64,000 bases of DNA from Nematocida parisii ERTm1. Lineage: Eukaryota; Microsporidia. Location: positions 124,001 to 188,000 of the forward strand of contig NW_013524648.1 in assembly GCF_000250985.1 (NCBI RefSeq), written 5' to 3'. The notes beneath the pieces were generated by a model. The model searched no databases. It worked only from the letters and a program-made list of their open reading frames with translations, and was not told where the DNA came from. Positions 8,292 through 18,263 of this stretch are shown piece after piece; position 1 is the stretch's first letter; each line of letters begins with the position of its first letter. Made by a program: the position numbers and the translations under genes.

Positions 8292-11135
8292 ATGCTCCAT
8301 GAAGAAGAAGATACACTCACCAGAACAGCAATAAGACTAAAAGAGCTCACCCACCAAGGGAATAAAGAAGTAAAAGAGATAATAGACAGAATGAACAGGA
8401 ATATACAGCAGGATATGAATATAACCATAGAATACGTACTAAACACAATAAATGAACTATTCCAGTGCGACACACTGCACTCAAATGAGAAGTACGCCGT
8501 ATTAGACGTATTCCACCAACTACTCGAAGAGTTCTTAAACAAAGGCATAAAACCCGATTTGCAGAGGATCCCAGGGTCGCTTGGTAAGATGAAATTCTTG
8601 AAGAATGAGAAGAATGTGGAGAGGGCAGTCGTTGTATACTTAAAGGTAATTATGCTAATGCTACAAGTGGTGGACACACCCGATCACAGGATAAGCATTT
8701 TTAAAGTGTTCTGTACGCTGTTTATGTCTAAGTCATTCATTACCAGTACAAAGTGTGGGTATTTAATACCGGGTATGTTCAGGGAGTTCTTAGGGAAGTA
8801 CCCTGGGTTTATACACAGTTTATTAGACAACCAGGACAAGTTGATTATGTGCCCTGCTTTATTAGAGGTGGTCCTATTATCATCACAGAGGATAACGAAA
8901 GTACTATCAAGACTGGTCGTACTTGACTGTATAAGGAGGAATACGAACCAGTTGGTTTTAATGATGCACGGGAAGGGTTTTTACGAACCATTCTACTTTC
9001 AGACGTACATGGAGAGGGAGACTGGCCCCGTATCGGAGATATTCCCCATATTCTGTAAGGAGTCCTTTTTAGAGTACTTGTTCTTAGACGTAGGTACACG
9101 CATTACCAGTAAGTGCACGGTTGGTAGTGTGATTGAGAAGGTTTCTGAGGAGAGTACGCTGCCTCTGATTAGGCTGTTAAAGGACCCTGGGCGTAAGTCG
9201 GAGTGTGCCTACTGCGGCGTATCAAGGGATTTAGAAGTACATGCAAGTAACAAGCAGAGAGTAGAAGTAGAATTAGAGGAGTTTAATAAGACAGGAGAGG
9301 TTGACGGGTTAGTTGAGTTAATGCGAGTGATCGGGTACAGGGAGAGTCCTGCACTGAGTGCGTGTAGGTTATTACGGTCGCATACAGATACAAATTTACA
9401 GATGCTTGGGAAGTGCCTGGGGAGGGAAGGGGCAGATGCATTTTTAGACGTGTTCTGCTCGTCATTCGATTTTTCAGAGTACGATTTAGTCACGGCCCTG
9501 CGAGTGTTCCTGCTGAGCTTTACACTCCCTGGGGAGGGACAGAAAATAAACAGGATAATTTCGGCATTCTCTAAGAAATACTCTGAGGACCAGAAGCAGG
9601 ACAGTGAAACGGTCATTTCTATAGCAATGGCAGTTATTTACATTAACACAAGCATACATAATGTGAATACGGTCAAGAAGATCTCCTTAGAAGAGTTTAC
9701 TAGGATAATCATGAAGACGTGTAAGGATGTGGATGTAGAGTACATTGAGACACTCTACGGACAGATTAAACAGAGAAAGCTAGAAGTACCGAAGAGTAAT
9801 TACGTATCCTCAGAGCAGATAGAGTTCTCTGAGCAACAGTGCGAGTCAGACGTACACTTACACACGGTCATGGCACCCAGTGAGAGGTATAAGTACTGCA
9901 GTAACTGTACACTGGCTGTGTATAACTATATGATTAATACGTACAGTATCAGTAAAACAGTCACGCACAGGGGGACACCACAAGAAATAAAGGCGTACAT
10001 AAAAGTGTGCGCACGCCTGGGGATGAGTGATACGGTGGTGAGTGCACTGCGAATGGTACGTGACCCGTACTTATTAATTAAAATAATCGGGGATTTAAAG
10101 TACTTGCTATGCAAATTATGGCCGGAATTTATTGATGCGATCGAGCGACTGTCCCTGCACAGGGACGACTCCGGGAATGCACCGCGATTCTTTCGGAATA
10201 TTTTCACGTTCGGGAAGGAGCCTAAAAAAGACAAAAAAGACATCTTCCCCGATTTAATGATCCCTGAAATTATGGAAGAAATCAGGAACATCCCGGATAA
10301 TGCGGTGGTGGAGATGGCAGCTACCCTGCAGAAGAAGTTAGAGGATGGTAAGACTAAGTCACTCTGTAAACTAGCATACATTACGCTTACGAATACGTCA
10401 GAAAGGATCAGCACCGTATCACAGTTATTTGAAACCCTTATAAGCACGGGGGGTATCCCCGTACAGGAGATGGTCACAGTCTGTGAATCAGCACACTTTA
10501 GTACTCTACTGCACGTACTAGCAGGGTTCCAGTATAAGCCATCTAAGCACATAACAACAGCAGTTATCTCATTACTACAGTACATTATATCGGTACTATC
10601 AAATAAGTCACTGTCCATTGTGGAGATGAACAGTGTAAAGGAGTGGATGAGGGCATTAATAACCTCAGAGGCATTCAAACTTAAAAACACAGAAGTGGTC
10701 AGTTCCATATGGAGCACAGTTGAAGAAGTCTCCTTGCAACTGGACACGGCCGGGTTTGATGGGTTTGAAATATTCATAAAGATGAAGGAGTCCCTCACAG
10801 TGAGTGCACAGAATCAGATCATCATTAATACAGTAATGTATTATAAGAATATAAACAGAGTACTCCTGTGCCTAGACATAATATCCAAAGATACCGAACT
10901 TAAGAATACATTTATAAGTATGATATCCACAGTTATACATAAGGACAGGTACGGATGCATATCAATTATGGAGAGCTGTGAGCATGTGATAGAATCAATC
11001 CCTGACGTACAGGAAAGGATCGAAAGTATAATATTTAATGAAGTAAAGGAGGCAGGTGCACAGAGCACAAGTTATCTTAAGAGACTAGTGGATAAAATGA
11101 GCATAAAGTCAAATGAGCAGATTGTGGATTTATAA
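8292..11135 (+). CDS. SEC7: Sec7-domain Arf guanine nucleotide exchange factor
   Basis: The 947-residue protein activates Arf GTPases on Golgi or endosomal membranes by exchanging GDP for GTP. The Sec7 domain spans about residues 325-510. It contains the FLLSFTLPGEGQKI motif with the catalytic glutamate finger at about E415, followed by ISAFSKKY and the second motif INTSIHN (canonical LNTDLHN, so the usual aspartate is serine here). Upstream residues 1-300 are helical and fit the DCB/HUS region of large Arf-GEFs; downstream helices fit HDS repeats. It is much shorter than yeast Sec7 (2009) or Gea1/2 (about 1400), in line with microsporidian reduction. Sec7/BIG versus Gea/GBF membership is not settled. 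The gene converges on Notchless across a repeat-filled spacer. Confidence 0.85.
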   Translation: MLHEEEDTLTRTAIRLKELTHQGNKEVKEIIDRMNRNIQQDMNITIEYVLNTINELFQCDTLHSNEKYAVLDVFHQLLEEFLNKGIKPDLQRIPGSLGKMKFLKNEKNVERAVVVYLKVIMLMLQVVDTPDHRISIFKVFCTLFMSKSFITSTKCGYLIPGMFREFLGKYPGFIHSLLDNQDKLIMCPALLEVVLLSSQRITKVLSRLVVLDCIRRNTNQLVLMMHGKGFYEPFYFQTYMERETGPVSEIFPIFCKESFLEYLFLDVGTRITSKCTVGSVIEKVSEESTLPLIRLLKDPGRKSECAYCGVSRDLEVHASNKQRVEVELEEFNKTGEVDGLVELMRVIGYRESPALSACRLLRSHTDTNLQMLGKCLGREGADAFLDVFCSSFDFSEYDLVTALRVFLLSFTLPGEGQKINRIISAFSKKYSEDQKQDSETVISIAMAVIYINTSIHNVNTVKKISLEEFTRIIMKTCKDVDVEYIETLYGQIKQRKLEVPKSNYVSSEQIEFSEQQCESDVHLHTVMAPSERYKYCSNCTLAVYNYMINTYSISKTVTHRGTPQEIKAYIKVCARLGMSDTVVSALRMVRDPYLLIKIIGDLKYLLCKLWPEFIDAIERLSLHRDDSGNAPRFFRNIFTFGKEPKKDKKDIFPDLMIPEIMEEIRNIPDNAVVEMAATLQKKLEDGKTKSLCKLAYITLTNTSERISTVSQLFETLISTGGIPVQEMVTVCESAHFSTLLHVLAGFQYKPSKHITTAVISLLQYIISVLSNKSLSIVEMNSVKEWMRALITSEAFKLKNTEVVSSIWSTVEEVSLQLDTAGFDGFEIFIKMKESLTVSAQNQIIINTVMYYKNINRVLLCLDIISKDTELKNTFISMISTVIHKDRYGCISIMESCEHVIESIPDVQERIESIIFNEVKEAGAQSTSYLKRLVDKMSIKSNEQIVDL

Positions 11136-11804
11136 AGGGCACTATAACGGGTTAGTGTACAATAAAGAATAAATTATTTAGTATAAGTATAACGTATTAT
11201 AAGAAATGAACGAGACACAGCCAGATATACAGATAGACGACAAACAGGCAGATAGACAGGCAGTGTATGAGTCAGTCAGTCTGTCAGATAGGCAGATAGA
11301 CAGATAGACAGTGTATGAATTAGTCAGTCAGTCAGTGAATGAGTCAGTCTGTCAGATAGGCAGATAAATAGGCAGTGTATAAGTTAGTGTATGAATGAGT
11401 CAGTTAGTCAGATAGACAGTGTATATGAGTCAGTCAGTCAGTCAGATAGACAGATAGACAGTGTATGAGTCAGTCAGTGTATAAGCGACCGTATGAGTCA
11501 GTGACTGTGTATGGATTAGTGAATTAGTCAGTGACTGTGTATGGGTTAGTATAAGTGACTGTCTTATTAGTACACTGTCTGTCCGTCTTATTAATACACT
11601 GCCTGACCGTCTTATTAATACACTAATACACTGCCTGTCCGATTGTCTTATTAGTATACTGACTGTCTGTCCGCCTGTCCGATTGTCTTATTAGTATACT
11701 GACTGTCTGTCTGGCTGTCTTATTAATGCACTAATACACTGTCCGATCGTATACATATTAAACTATTCAATCCGATCGGTTAATAAGTGCACTTTATTAT
11801 ATGA
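11136..11804. repeat. GACA/GATA and GTCAGTCA repeat tract with inverted arms between convergent genes
   Basis: From about 11205 to 11560 the plus strand is built of CAGATAGACAG, GTCAGTCAGTC and GTGTATGAGTCAG words. From about 11560 to 11765 the complementary type prevails (CTGTCTGTCC, GTCTTATTAGTATACTG). The two arms therefore form an imperfect inverted repeat, so that each of the two convergent genes reads into GACAG...CAGTGTAT words after its stop. The repeats are degenerate and have no fixed period. No gene was seen. Confidence 0.8.
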
Positions 11805-13124
11805 TTATGTAAAGAAATATACTAATTTATCCTTCCCTCCGGCTGTGATCATGCCGTCCTTTATGTCGATCGCAAACACTTGGTCCTTGCACACAAAATC
11901 GGATAAAAGCGTCTTCTTCTCAACTGAGTACACTTTAACCGTCTTATCAGCAGAACAAGATACAAGTAAATTCCCTGTGGTAGAAAATGCAGTCTGATAC
12001 GCTAACAGCGTGTGTGACTTGAACGTGTGTGATAAATACCCATTAACAGATGTCCATAACTTAACGGTCTTATCAAATGATGATGTGGATATGTACGCCC
12101 CATTTAATGAAATACTTACACTCGTCAGTACGTCCTTATGACCAGTCAGTTTACGTACGGGCAGGAAACTCCATGAATTATCACTAACCCAAGAAGGCCG
12201 CCACATAACAGCAGTCTTATCATCACTGATACTTACAAAGAACCCCTTGCCTGCACCCATCTCAGCACCTGCTGATTTCTTTAAGTACCTCCCTAAATCA
12301 CTCCCATTGTGCACGGCCAGGCCAGTAACCCATAAAATATGCCCTCTAAGCACTTGTACAACAGAACCCGAATCATCGGTTACTTTTATGGTGGTGTCCC
12401 TGCCCGCGGAGAGTAAATAGTCACCGAAATACTTTACGGATATGACAGGTTTCTCATGGAATGTACTCCTTACGTGCCCGGTCGTGTTCCACACACTGGC
12501 ACTGCTGTCCCTGGAGGCAGTCGCGAATATTTCACTGTCCGCACGCCATGCGATCGAAGTGGCACCGTCCTTGTGGATCTTCTTGGAGTACACCACCGAT
12601 AAGTCCGCCATGCTAATCAGGGACACACCTCCGTTCATGGCACCGGCTGCAAGCCATTTCGAGTCGGGTGAGAATTCAATGCACTGGATCCAGTGCTGGA
12701 ATAACTTTACTGATTTAATCGGGGTCTTTGTGGATGCACTCCAGAACCTGACCGTACCATCACCTGATGCACTGCACACGTACTGCTTGCATGGACTCTG
12801 CTTTACGCTTAAGATGGCTGCTGTATGGCCAGAGCATGAAGATGCCAAGTACCCGGGTGCACGGGTCTTCTTTGGTGGGTCGTCTGGGTAGCAGTATATT
12901 TTGAGTATCTCCTCACTTTCAACTTTCTCTTTCTTATGGGCTTCTCCAAGGGTGGTTATAATCTCTGAGCCGTGGATGAACATTCTCATTCGGTCCCTGT
13001 CAAGTGTATCTGGTGGTAGAAGTACTTTAAGGGATTCTAGTGTTATGCTTGTGGGTAGTTGTAGTACACTTCCCAGGGGAGTGTCATCGTGTGACATAAA
13101 CTGTGCAATAACTTGTGAGTTCAT
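11805..13124 (-). CDS. RSA4: Notchless/Rsa4-type WD40 ribosome assembly protein
   Basis: The protein of 439 residues has an N-terminal ubiquitin-like NLE domain (about residues 1-80, starting QFMSHDDTPLGSVLQLP) followed by a WD40 propeller (about 95-439). The first blade, GHTAAILSVKQSPCKQYVCS, with SGDGTVRFW, is typical of Notchless. In yeast, Rsa4 sits on the pre-60S ribosome and its NLE domain is pulled by the Rea1/Midasin ATPase to release assembly factors. The protein is shorter than yeast Rsa4 (515). The start ATG precedes the NLE domain directly. The nucleolar location is inferred from the family. A copy of the AACCCGA motif lies about 115 bases upstream. Confidence 0.9.
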   Translation of the reverse strand: MNSQVIAQFMSHDDTPLGSVLQLPTSITLESLKVLLPPDTLDRDRMRMFIHGSEIITTLGEAHKKEKVESEEILKIYCYPDDPPKKTRAPGYLASSCSGHTAAILSVKQSPCKQYVCSASGDGTVRFWSASTKTPIKSVKLFQHWIQCIEFSPDSKWLAAGAMNGGVSLISMADLSVVYSKKIHKDGATSIAWRADSEIFATASRDSSASVWNTTGHVRSTFHEKPVISVKYFGDYLLSAGRDTTIKVTDDSGSVVQVLRGHILWVTGLAVHNGSDLGRYLKKSAGAEMGAGKGFFVSISDDKTAVMWRPSWVSDNSWSFLPVRKLTGHKDVLTSVSISLNGAYISTSSFDKTVKLWTSVNGYLSHTFKSHTLLAYQTAFSTTGNLLVSCSADKTVKVYSVEKKTLLSDFVCKDQVFAIDIKDGMITAGGKDKLVYFFT

Positions 13125-13647
13125 GAAAATTTCTGCACCTCTGAAAAATTACTAATTAACGCATGAAAATTTTGTACTGTGCGTATTTATTAAAGCAGAA
13201 TAATAAACCATGCAGTAATATAAAATATGAATGAATTATAATTAGGGTTATATCGGGCTATAATAAATAATACATAATGTGTAATAAGTAATGATAAGTT
13301 GTGATGTAATGTGTAATAAGTTATGCATAATGTGTAATAAATAATAATATAATGTGTAATAAGTTATAGGTAATAAGTTATAATATTTTACATAATGTGT
13401 AATAAATAATAATAATATTTTACATAATGTGTAATAAGTTATAATATTTTATATAATGTGTAATAAATAATAATATAATGTGTAATAAATAATATTTTAT
13501 TTTTAATAAATCATGCATAGTTCACATAATATAATACACATAGTGTAATAAGTTATAATATTTTGCACATACTGTAATATGTAATGTGTAAATTTTACAT
13601 AAAATATTAATATAATATAATGCGCATGGTGTAATAAGTTCTGTTTA
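13125..13647. repeat. AT-rich spacer with degenerate TAATGTGTAATAAGTTATAATATTTTACA repeats
   Basis: The half near Notchless has a copy of the recurrent motif (TTAGGGTTATATCGGGCTAT, 13243-13260). From 13265 to 13640 the word AATGTGTAATAA recurs many times with TTATAATATTTTACAT between. Bases 13485-13527 match 35307-35349 at 41 of 43 positions. No gene was seen. Confidence 0.75.
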
Positions 13648-16600
13648 TTATGCCTCTACCCGCTCCATCTGTATCTTGCACTGAATATTAACAGATGCTA
13701 ATTCTGCTACAAGATACTTAAATATATACGGAAATTCTGCACGGATAAGATTCCTGGACGTCCTGCACTCAGAGCACATCCAGCTCTGAAAGAATGAAAG
13801 CGTGCTGCACTGCTTGCACACATTTAATACGACACGGTCACTGCACGTAAGCATACGATCGGCTAGTAATGAAGATGCACCGTGTGATATAAGCACGTCC
13901 CGCTCCATCTCACCAAGCCGGATACCTCCACCACGCCGCCTGCCCCCGACCGGCTGCTTAGTCACAGGATCAATAGGTCCGATCGTGCGTACTTGGTACT
14001 TGTCACTGACCATGTGACGCAGTCGCTGGTAGTATACAATACCAAAGAATACGTCAACGGATAAAGGCTTCCCAGTGACACCTGAATAAAGAGTCTCACC
14101 ACCACCCCTCTTAAACCCAGCTGATTCCAGCATGGCCCCGAAATACTCACTCGCACTTACACCACCCTCTGGACAGGGAGCACTCCCTATACGGCTACTG
14201 CATGAAGGATTCCCGTGCTCGCCGTACTTGAACATGGTGCCGTCCATCGGCGTACCCAGGATAGAACCCGCCTTGGACGCAATGTTCTCAATAAACATGC
14301 CGATCGACATACGGCTCGGGAATGCGTGCGGGTTGATGATCAGATCGGGAGTGACCCCGGACTCACTGAATGGAATGTCCTCATCCTCATACAGGATAGA
14401 ACAGACCCCTTTCTGGCCGTGCCGGCTGCTGAACTTATCCCCGATCGTGGGAATCCTCGGGATCCTTAAAGTTATGTTCGCCGATCGCTTGCCACCCGCA
14501 CCCTGGTACACCGAAATGTGCTTGACCCGCATACTCTCTGATGCACTGTTCTTATGAACCTTCTCCTCTAACACTTTCGTGTTAACGGTCGTGTAAATTA
14601 CACCCCGATCCGGGATCAGCTGGCCAACCTCGGGCAGACCCTCACCACACGAAAGTGTGCCAAGCTCAAACTCAGGCGAGTCGTTGAAGTTCACAGTCTC
14701 CGTCTTCAGGACACACCCCCGCATGAACCCGCGGTTGACACTCGCTTTATTAAGAATAACCGCATCTTCTACGTCGTACCCAGTATAAGAAAGAATTGCG
14801 ATCGTGATGTTCTTCCCGTTCGGGTACTCCCCCAGGCCGTACTCCGCATATAAATTCGTGTGCAGTGTAGGTGTCTGTACATAGTCCAATGAGTACACTT
14901 TCTGGTCAGTCCGGTACTTCTGCGTATGCGGAGTGGTGCCCATCGACTGCTTCGCCATCTGGCACTGGTACATATTACGGGGACTCGGATTGAAATTGCC
15001 CAGGGGAGTGCTCCCAGACACTACACTCAGCATGTGCGTGGGGGAGACTTCCCGGTGCGTGGGGGCACTGTACACCATGGCAGGATTGCTATTACACGCA
15101 TACATCCGAGTGATCTTGTCAGATACACCCGCTGTGCACTGGGCCAGACCCTCAACCTGAACGTACATCTGCTCACTCGATCCGATGTACTCAATGCAGC
15201 CCTCCTTTATGTTAACCAGCGGGCGTACGAACCGGTTCGGAGTGTTAATAATGCTGAGCGTATCCCCATTATAAATTATCTCAGCGTACTTGAACTTGTC
15301 ACCACGTAATTTCCTCCTCCTGAGCGAGTCAATGAATGACCCGACCCGGTCCGGGGAGACAGTCCCTGTGACACGGCCATTTTGGAGTACAGGTACGCCC
15401 GTGAGCGTGCTCATTAAATGAACCATCCCGTACGAAATGAGTTCGTGCACGGGGAGGGCATAAGTCTCGTGGGATACCACACACGCATGGGATAAGTGCG
15501 TTAATAACCCACAGGGTGATCCGTCCGGGGTGTGTACAGGACATAAAAACCCCCAGGATTCAGGGAGAAGTTTCCTTACAGTGCTCGTGCGCATGGCTTC
15601 AAAGAAAGACCCCCGGTGGACACTCCGTAAATGACTGAAGAACCGCATGTAATTAAGCCGCTCAGCTACGATCGTAAACCCGGCTTGCTGCATCATGGCG
15701 TACGCACTTAAATTAGTAAACGACAGGACACCGCATGCGAGCAGTCGGTTAACACTCGGAGTGAATGGAGTAAAGCACCGCTTAAGGATCCTGTTAAGAT
15801 CGGTCGGATTATTAACAGATATGGATAAGTAGTGTATACAGGATATTAACTCGTTCCGGAATGACCGTCGTATGCCCTGTACCTTATCAGTGACTATCTC
15901 CGTGAGAGTGTCTCCGATCGTGATAGTCTCATGGAATGACAGGGCATCCCCATTATCAGAAGGGACCCGGCCGGATACTTGCTGGAATAGTTTCGATACG
16001 CACAGGATCAGCAAATTGTACTTGTCATTAAATGATTTCGTATGCGATCCGATCGTGTCGTTAATGAACCGTACGCCCACCTCCTCATCCGTAAGACAGT
16101 CCTGATACTTGCTTATATCACACTCTACCTCAGAGGGTGACTTACCCTGTGCGGTCGTAGTGTACTCCCAGTTCTTGGCGGACTTCTTTAACCGAGCCTC
16201 TTGCATCGTCATCTCAGTGTGTGACATCTGATAGTATAACCGGAACTTGTTCCCTAAGTACACCAGGCACTCCCTCTGCGTATACTCCCCGTGCAATGAG
16301 AAACTCTGAAGGAGTAAGTCCACATACTCCATTAAATCAGCATCCTTTAATACGGCCCTGAATGAGTCATTTACCTCTTGGTCTGTCTTCCCTGAGAGGC
16401 CCCTTAATACTAAGTGCAGTGGTATGTAATACTCTCTTTTAAGGAGGCGTACGCGTACTTTGATTGAGTGGTCAGTGAAGTAGTGGAGGGAGAATAAAGT
16501 GCTCTGCCCGAACTGGTTGGTTGATTTATACGAGACGGCATGTTCGGACATGTTCTTGTTCTTCTTGGACATACTCGGCCTGTAAATACCGAATGGGACG

Positions 16601-17079
16601 TACTTCTTCTGTATCTGGAGTAGCCGGCATATCTTCTCCGATCCTTTGTATATGAAATAGCCACCCATCTCAGCCGGATCCTCCTTTGCCTGTACTAGCT
16701 CAGTATCCGACATACTGGAGAGGTAGCATAAGTCACTCCTGACCATGACGGGAATGAATCCCAGGGAGACCTCCTGGGTCTTTGCGATTCCGTTTATGCT
16801 TATGCATACGTCAGTGAGTACTTCTGATTGGTATGTTTGCACTGTCTGTCTGCACTCATACGGCAGGATGCTCCTTTTTTGGACTTTCCTTCCGGTGGTC
16901 TCCTTTATGCTTGGTTTTTCAATGCGGATTGATTCCAGCAGTACTGTGATTGAATTATTCGACTTGTCCGTTGCACTGACTGGTTCGAATGCATGGGTTA
17001 ATTTTGGTAGTGTGGTGCTAATGAACCGATTGTACGAGTCAATGTGCGGCTGTGCCAGATTCTTTGCGGTTGACTCCAT
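13648..17079 (-). CDS. RPA135: RNA polymerase I second-largest subunit
   Basis: This 1143-residue protein is the second-largest subunit of an RNA polymerase, best matching Pol I (RPA135/RPA2), which transcribes rRNA genes in the nucleolus. Visible landmarks are the lobe segment GYFIYKGSEKICRLL, the fork region PVHTPDGSPCGLL, YDVEDAVILNKAS, the universal GDKFSSRHGQKG with PSRMSIGMFIE after it, and the C-terminal zinc site with CKQC and CSEC pairs. SLGFIPVMVRSDLCYL and the absence of Pol II- or Pol III-type segments favour Pol I. The length is close to yeast RPA135 (1203). The frame opens 93 bases earlier, but that extension is translated AT-rich spacer; the ATG at 17079 gives MESTAKNLAQPHIDSYNRF. 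The gene is visibly GC-richer than most of the window, with many CGATCG and GTAC words. Confidence 0.93.
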   Translation of the reverse strand: MESTAKNLAQPHIDSYNRFISTTLPKLTHAFEPVSATDKSNNSITVLLESIRIEKPSIKETTGRKVQKRSILPYECRQTVQTYQSEVLTDVCISINGIAKTQEVSLGFIPVMVRSDLCYLSSMSDTELVQAKEDPAEMGGYFIYKGSEKICRLLQIQKKYVPFGIYRPSMSKKNKNMSEHAVSYKSTNQFGQSTLFSLHYFTDHSIKVRVRLLKREYYIPLHLVLRGLSGKTDQEVNDSFRAVLKDADLMEYVDLLLQSFSLHGEYTQRECLVYLGNKFRLYYQMSHTEMTMQEARLKKSAKNWEYTTTAQGKSPSEVECDISKYQDCLTDEEVGVRFINDTIGSHTKSFNDKYNLLILCVSKLFQQVSGRVPSDNGDALSFHETITIGDTLTEIVTDKVQGIRRSFRNELISCIHYLSISVNNPTDLNRILKRCFTPFTPSVNRLLACGVLSFTNLSAYAMMQQAGFTIVAERLNYMRFFSHLRSVHRGSFFEAMRTSTVRKLLPESWGFLCPVHTPDGSPCGLLTHLSHACVVSHETYALPVHELISYGMVHLMSTLTGVPVLQNGRVTGTVSPDRVGSFIDSLRRRKLRGDKFKYAEIIYNGDTLSIINTPNRFVRPLVNIKEGCIEYIGSSEQMYVQVEGLAQCTAGVSDKITRMYACNSNPAMVYSAPTHREVSPTHMLSVVSGSTPLGNFNPSPRNMYQCQMAKQSMGTTPHTQKYRTDQKVYSLDYVQTPTLHTNLYAEYGLGEYPNGKNITIAILSYTGYDVEDAVILNKASVNRGFMRGCVLKTETVNFNDSPEFELGTLSCGEGLPEVGQLIPDRGVIYTTVNTKVLEEKVHKNSASESMRVKHISVYQGAGGKRSANITLRIPRIPTIGDKFSSRHGQKGVCSILYEDEDIPFSESGVTPDLIINPHAFPSRMSIGMFIENIASKAGSILGTPMDGTMFKYGEHGNPSCSSRIGSAPCPEGGVSASEYFGAMLESAGFKRGGGETLYSGVTGKPLSVDVFFGIVYYQRLRHMVSDKYQVRTIGPIDPVTKQPVGGRRRGGGIRLGEMERDVLISHGASSLLADRMLTCSDRVVLNVCKQCSTLSFFQSWMCSECRTSRNLIRAEFPYIFKYLVAELASVNIQCKIQMERVEA

Positions 17080-17513
17080 TATAATAAAAAAAAGAAACGG
17101 GTGTAACTTAAAATATAAAAGACAGTGTGTAATAAATTTAAGTTTTAGCAGATGGGTTATAAAGTAATGCACGGTGGTGTAATTATTGTGAAATATTCTA
17201 ATGAGATATTTATGATGAATGTGTAATAAATTCTGGTTAATTATTATACAGTGTGTAATATAAAATAAATGCGTACATTTTTATTTGTAGAATGTGTAAT
17301 AAGTAATGTGGGTGTATAATACATATGATACATAGCGTATAAAAATTTATATTGTACACATTGTGTGGATAGTGTTTGGTATGTGTAAATAATTATGTAT
17401 AAAGTACTTTTAATGCATTGTGTTATATATTATGCATGAGAATATATCTGTGCGTGGGGATTGATTTTAGATCTTAATAAAGATTTAAAATACCCAGAAA
17501 ATAAAAATAAGAT
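17080..17513. other. AT-rich spacer with TGTGTAATAA words
   Basis: This spacer separates two divergent genes. Words such as CAGTGTGTAATAA and AATGTGTAATAAGTAATG recur, as in the spacers to the left. These become rare to the right of here. No gene or clear promoter was seen. Confidence 0.6.
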
Positions 17514-17948
17514 ATGGCTGAAACAAGGAAAAGTACATTTAGTGTTTGGAAGAAGATAAAAACAGCGATTAAGAGCTTTACTAAAGGAAAAAAGAAGATA
17601 AAACCAGCAGACACGGATAATGCGTATACTAACACAGATGAAGAAATTGTGAATGAGCAAGAAGAACAGTCATGGGTGGCTGCTTCTCCATATACAGGAG
17701 AGTATGGAAGAAAATCTCTCATATCGTCATTTCTTAATAATGTAGAAGTGAATGCTGAGACAGATGCAGAGAGAATTGCTATGTTTATAAAAGAAGCAAC
17801 GGGGGAAGTTCAAGAATGGTGGTGCCAATTGACAGTAAAGCCATGCAGATGGGATGATTTAAAAAACTGGATAACTGAGGATATGGACAGTGTGGAAGGT
17901 ATACAGCGTATTAGGAGGGAGCACGAGAATAATTCTAAATATTATTAA
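17514..17948 (+). CDS. Small protein with a retrotransposon gag-like segment
   Basis: The product has 144 residues: a basic N-terminal third (about residues 12-30 rich in Lys), an acidic linker, and a folded-looking part at 68-124. The last part resembles the capsid segment of Ty3/gypsy-type Gag proteins. It has a FL-x(2)-VE start, then a helix ending in TGEVQEWWCQL (WW at 102-103), then a W-x-DLKNWI helix (W113). This is the usual G-x-A-x-x-WW ... W-x-x-LK pattern. There is no zinc knuckle, protease or polymerase frame nearby and no long terminal repeats were seen, so it is either a remnant or a domesticated gag. The identification is from pattern only. Confidence 0.5.
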   Translation: MAETRKSTFSVWKKIKTAIKSFTKGKKKIKPADTDNAYTNTDEEIVNEQEEQSWVAASPYTGEYGRKSLISSFLNNVEVNAETDAERIAMFIKEATGEVQEWWCQLTVKPCRWDDLKNWITEDMDSVEGIQRIRREHENNSKYY

Positions 17949-18263
17949 TAAGTGTACGTGCATTGTTTGCCTGGAGTTCTTTAATAAGATACATTGGCTG
18001 TTTAATAATATTAATACAGTGCTGGTTTAAAGAAGAAGTCCGTAAGACTATTACTATGTAAACTTAATAAATATTTAATTGGGCTTTGGGTTATGAAGAT
18101 TTAGAGGAAATACTCCCAGAACAGAGTAAATAATACTAAATGAGAATGGAATTATTATATGCATTAATTACTTATAATATTATGTATGGATATAGTTTAA
18201 AATCTTATTTATTCAGAGTTAGTCTGAAATTTAGTAATTTATTTATGTGATATAAGAACTTGT
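17949..18263. other. AT-rich spacer
   Basis: This spacer separates two convergent genes. I see no gene, RNA or repeat in it. Confidence 0.5.

Noticed and set aside
9926-10798. Antisense open frame of 290 residues inside the Sec7 gene
   Set aside because: No recognisable motif, and the plus-strand Sec7 protein continues through it without a break.
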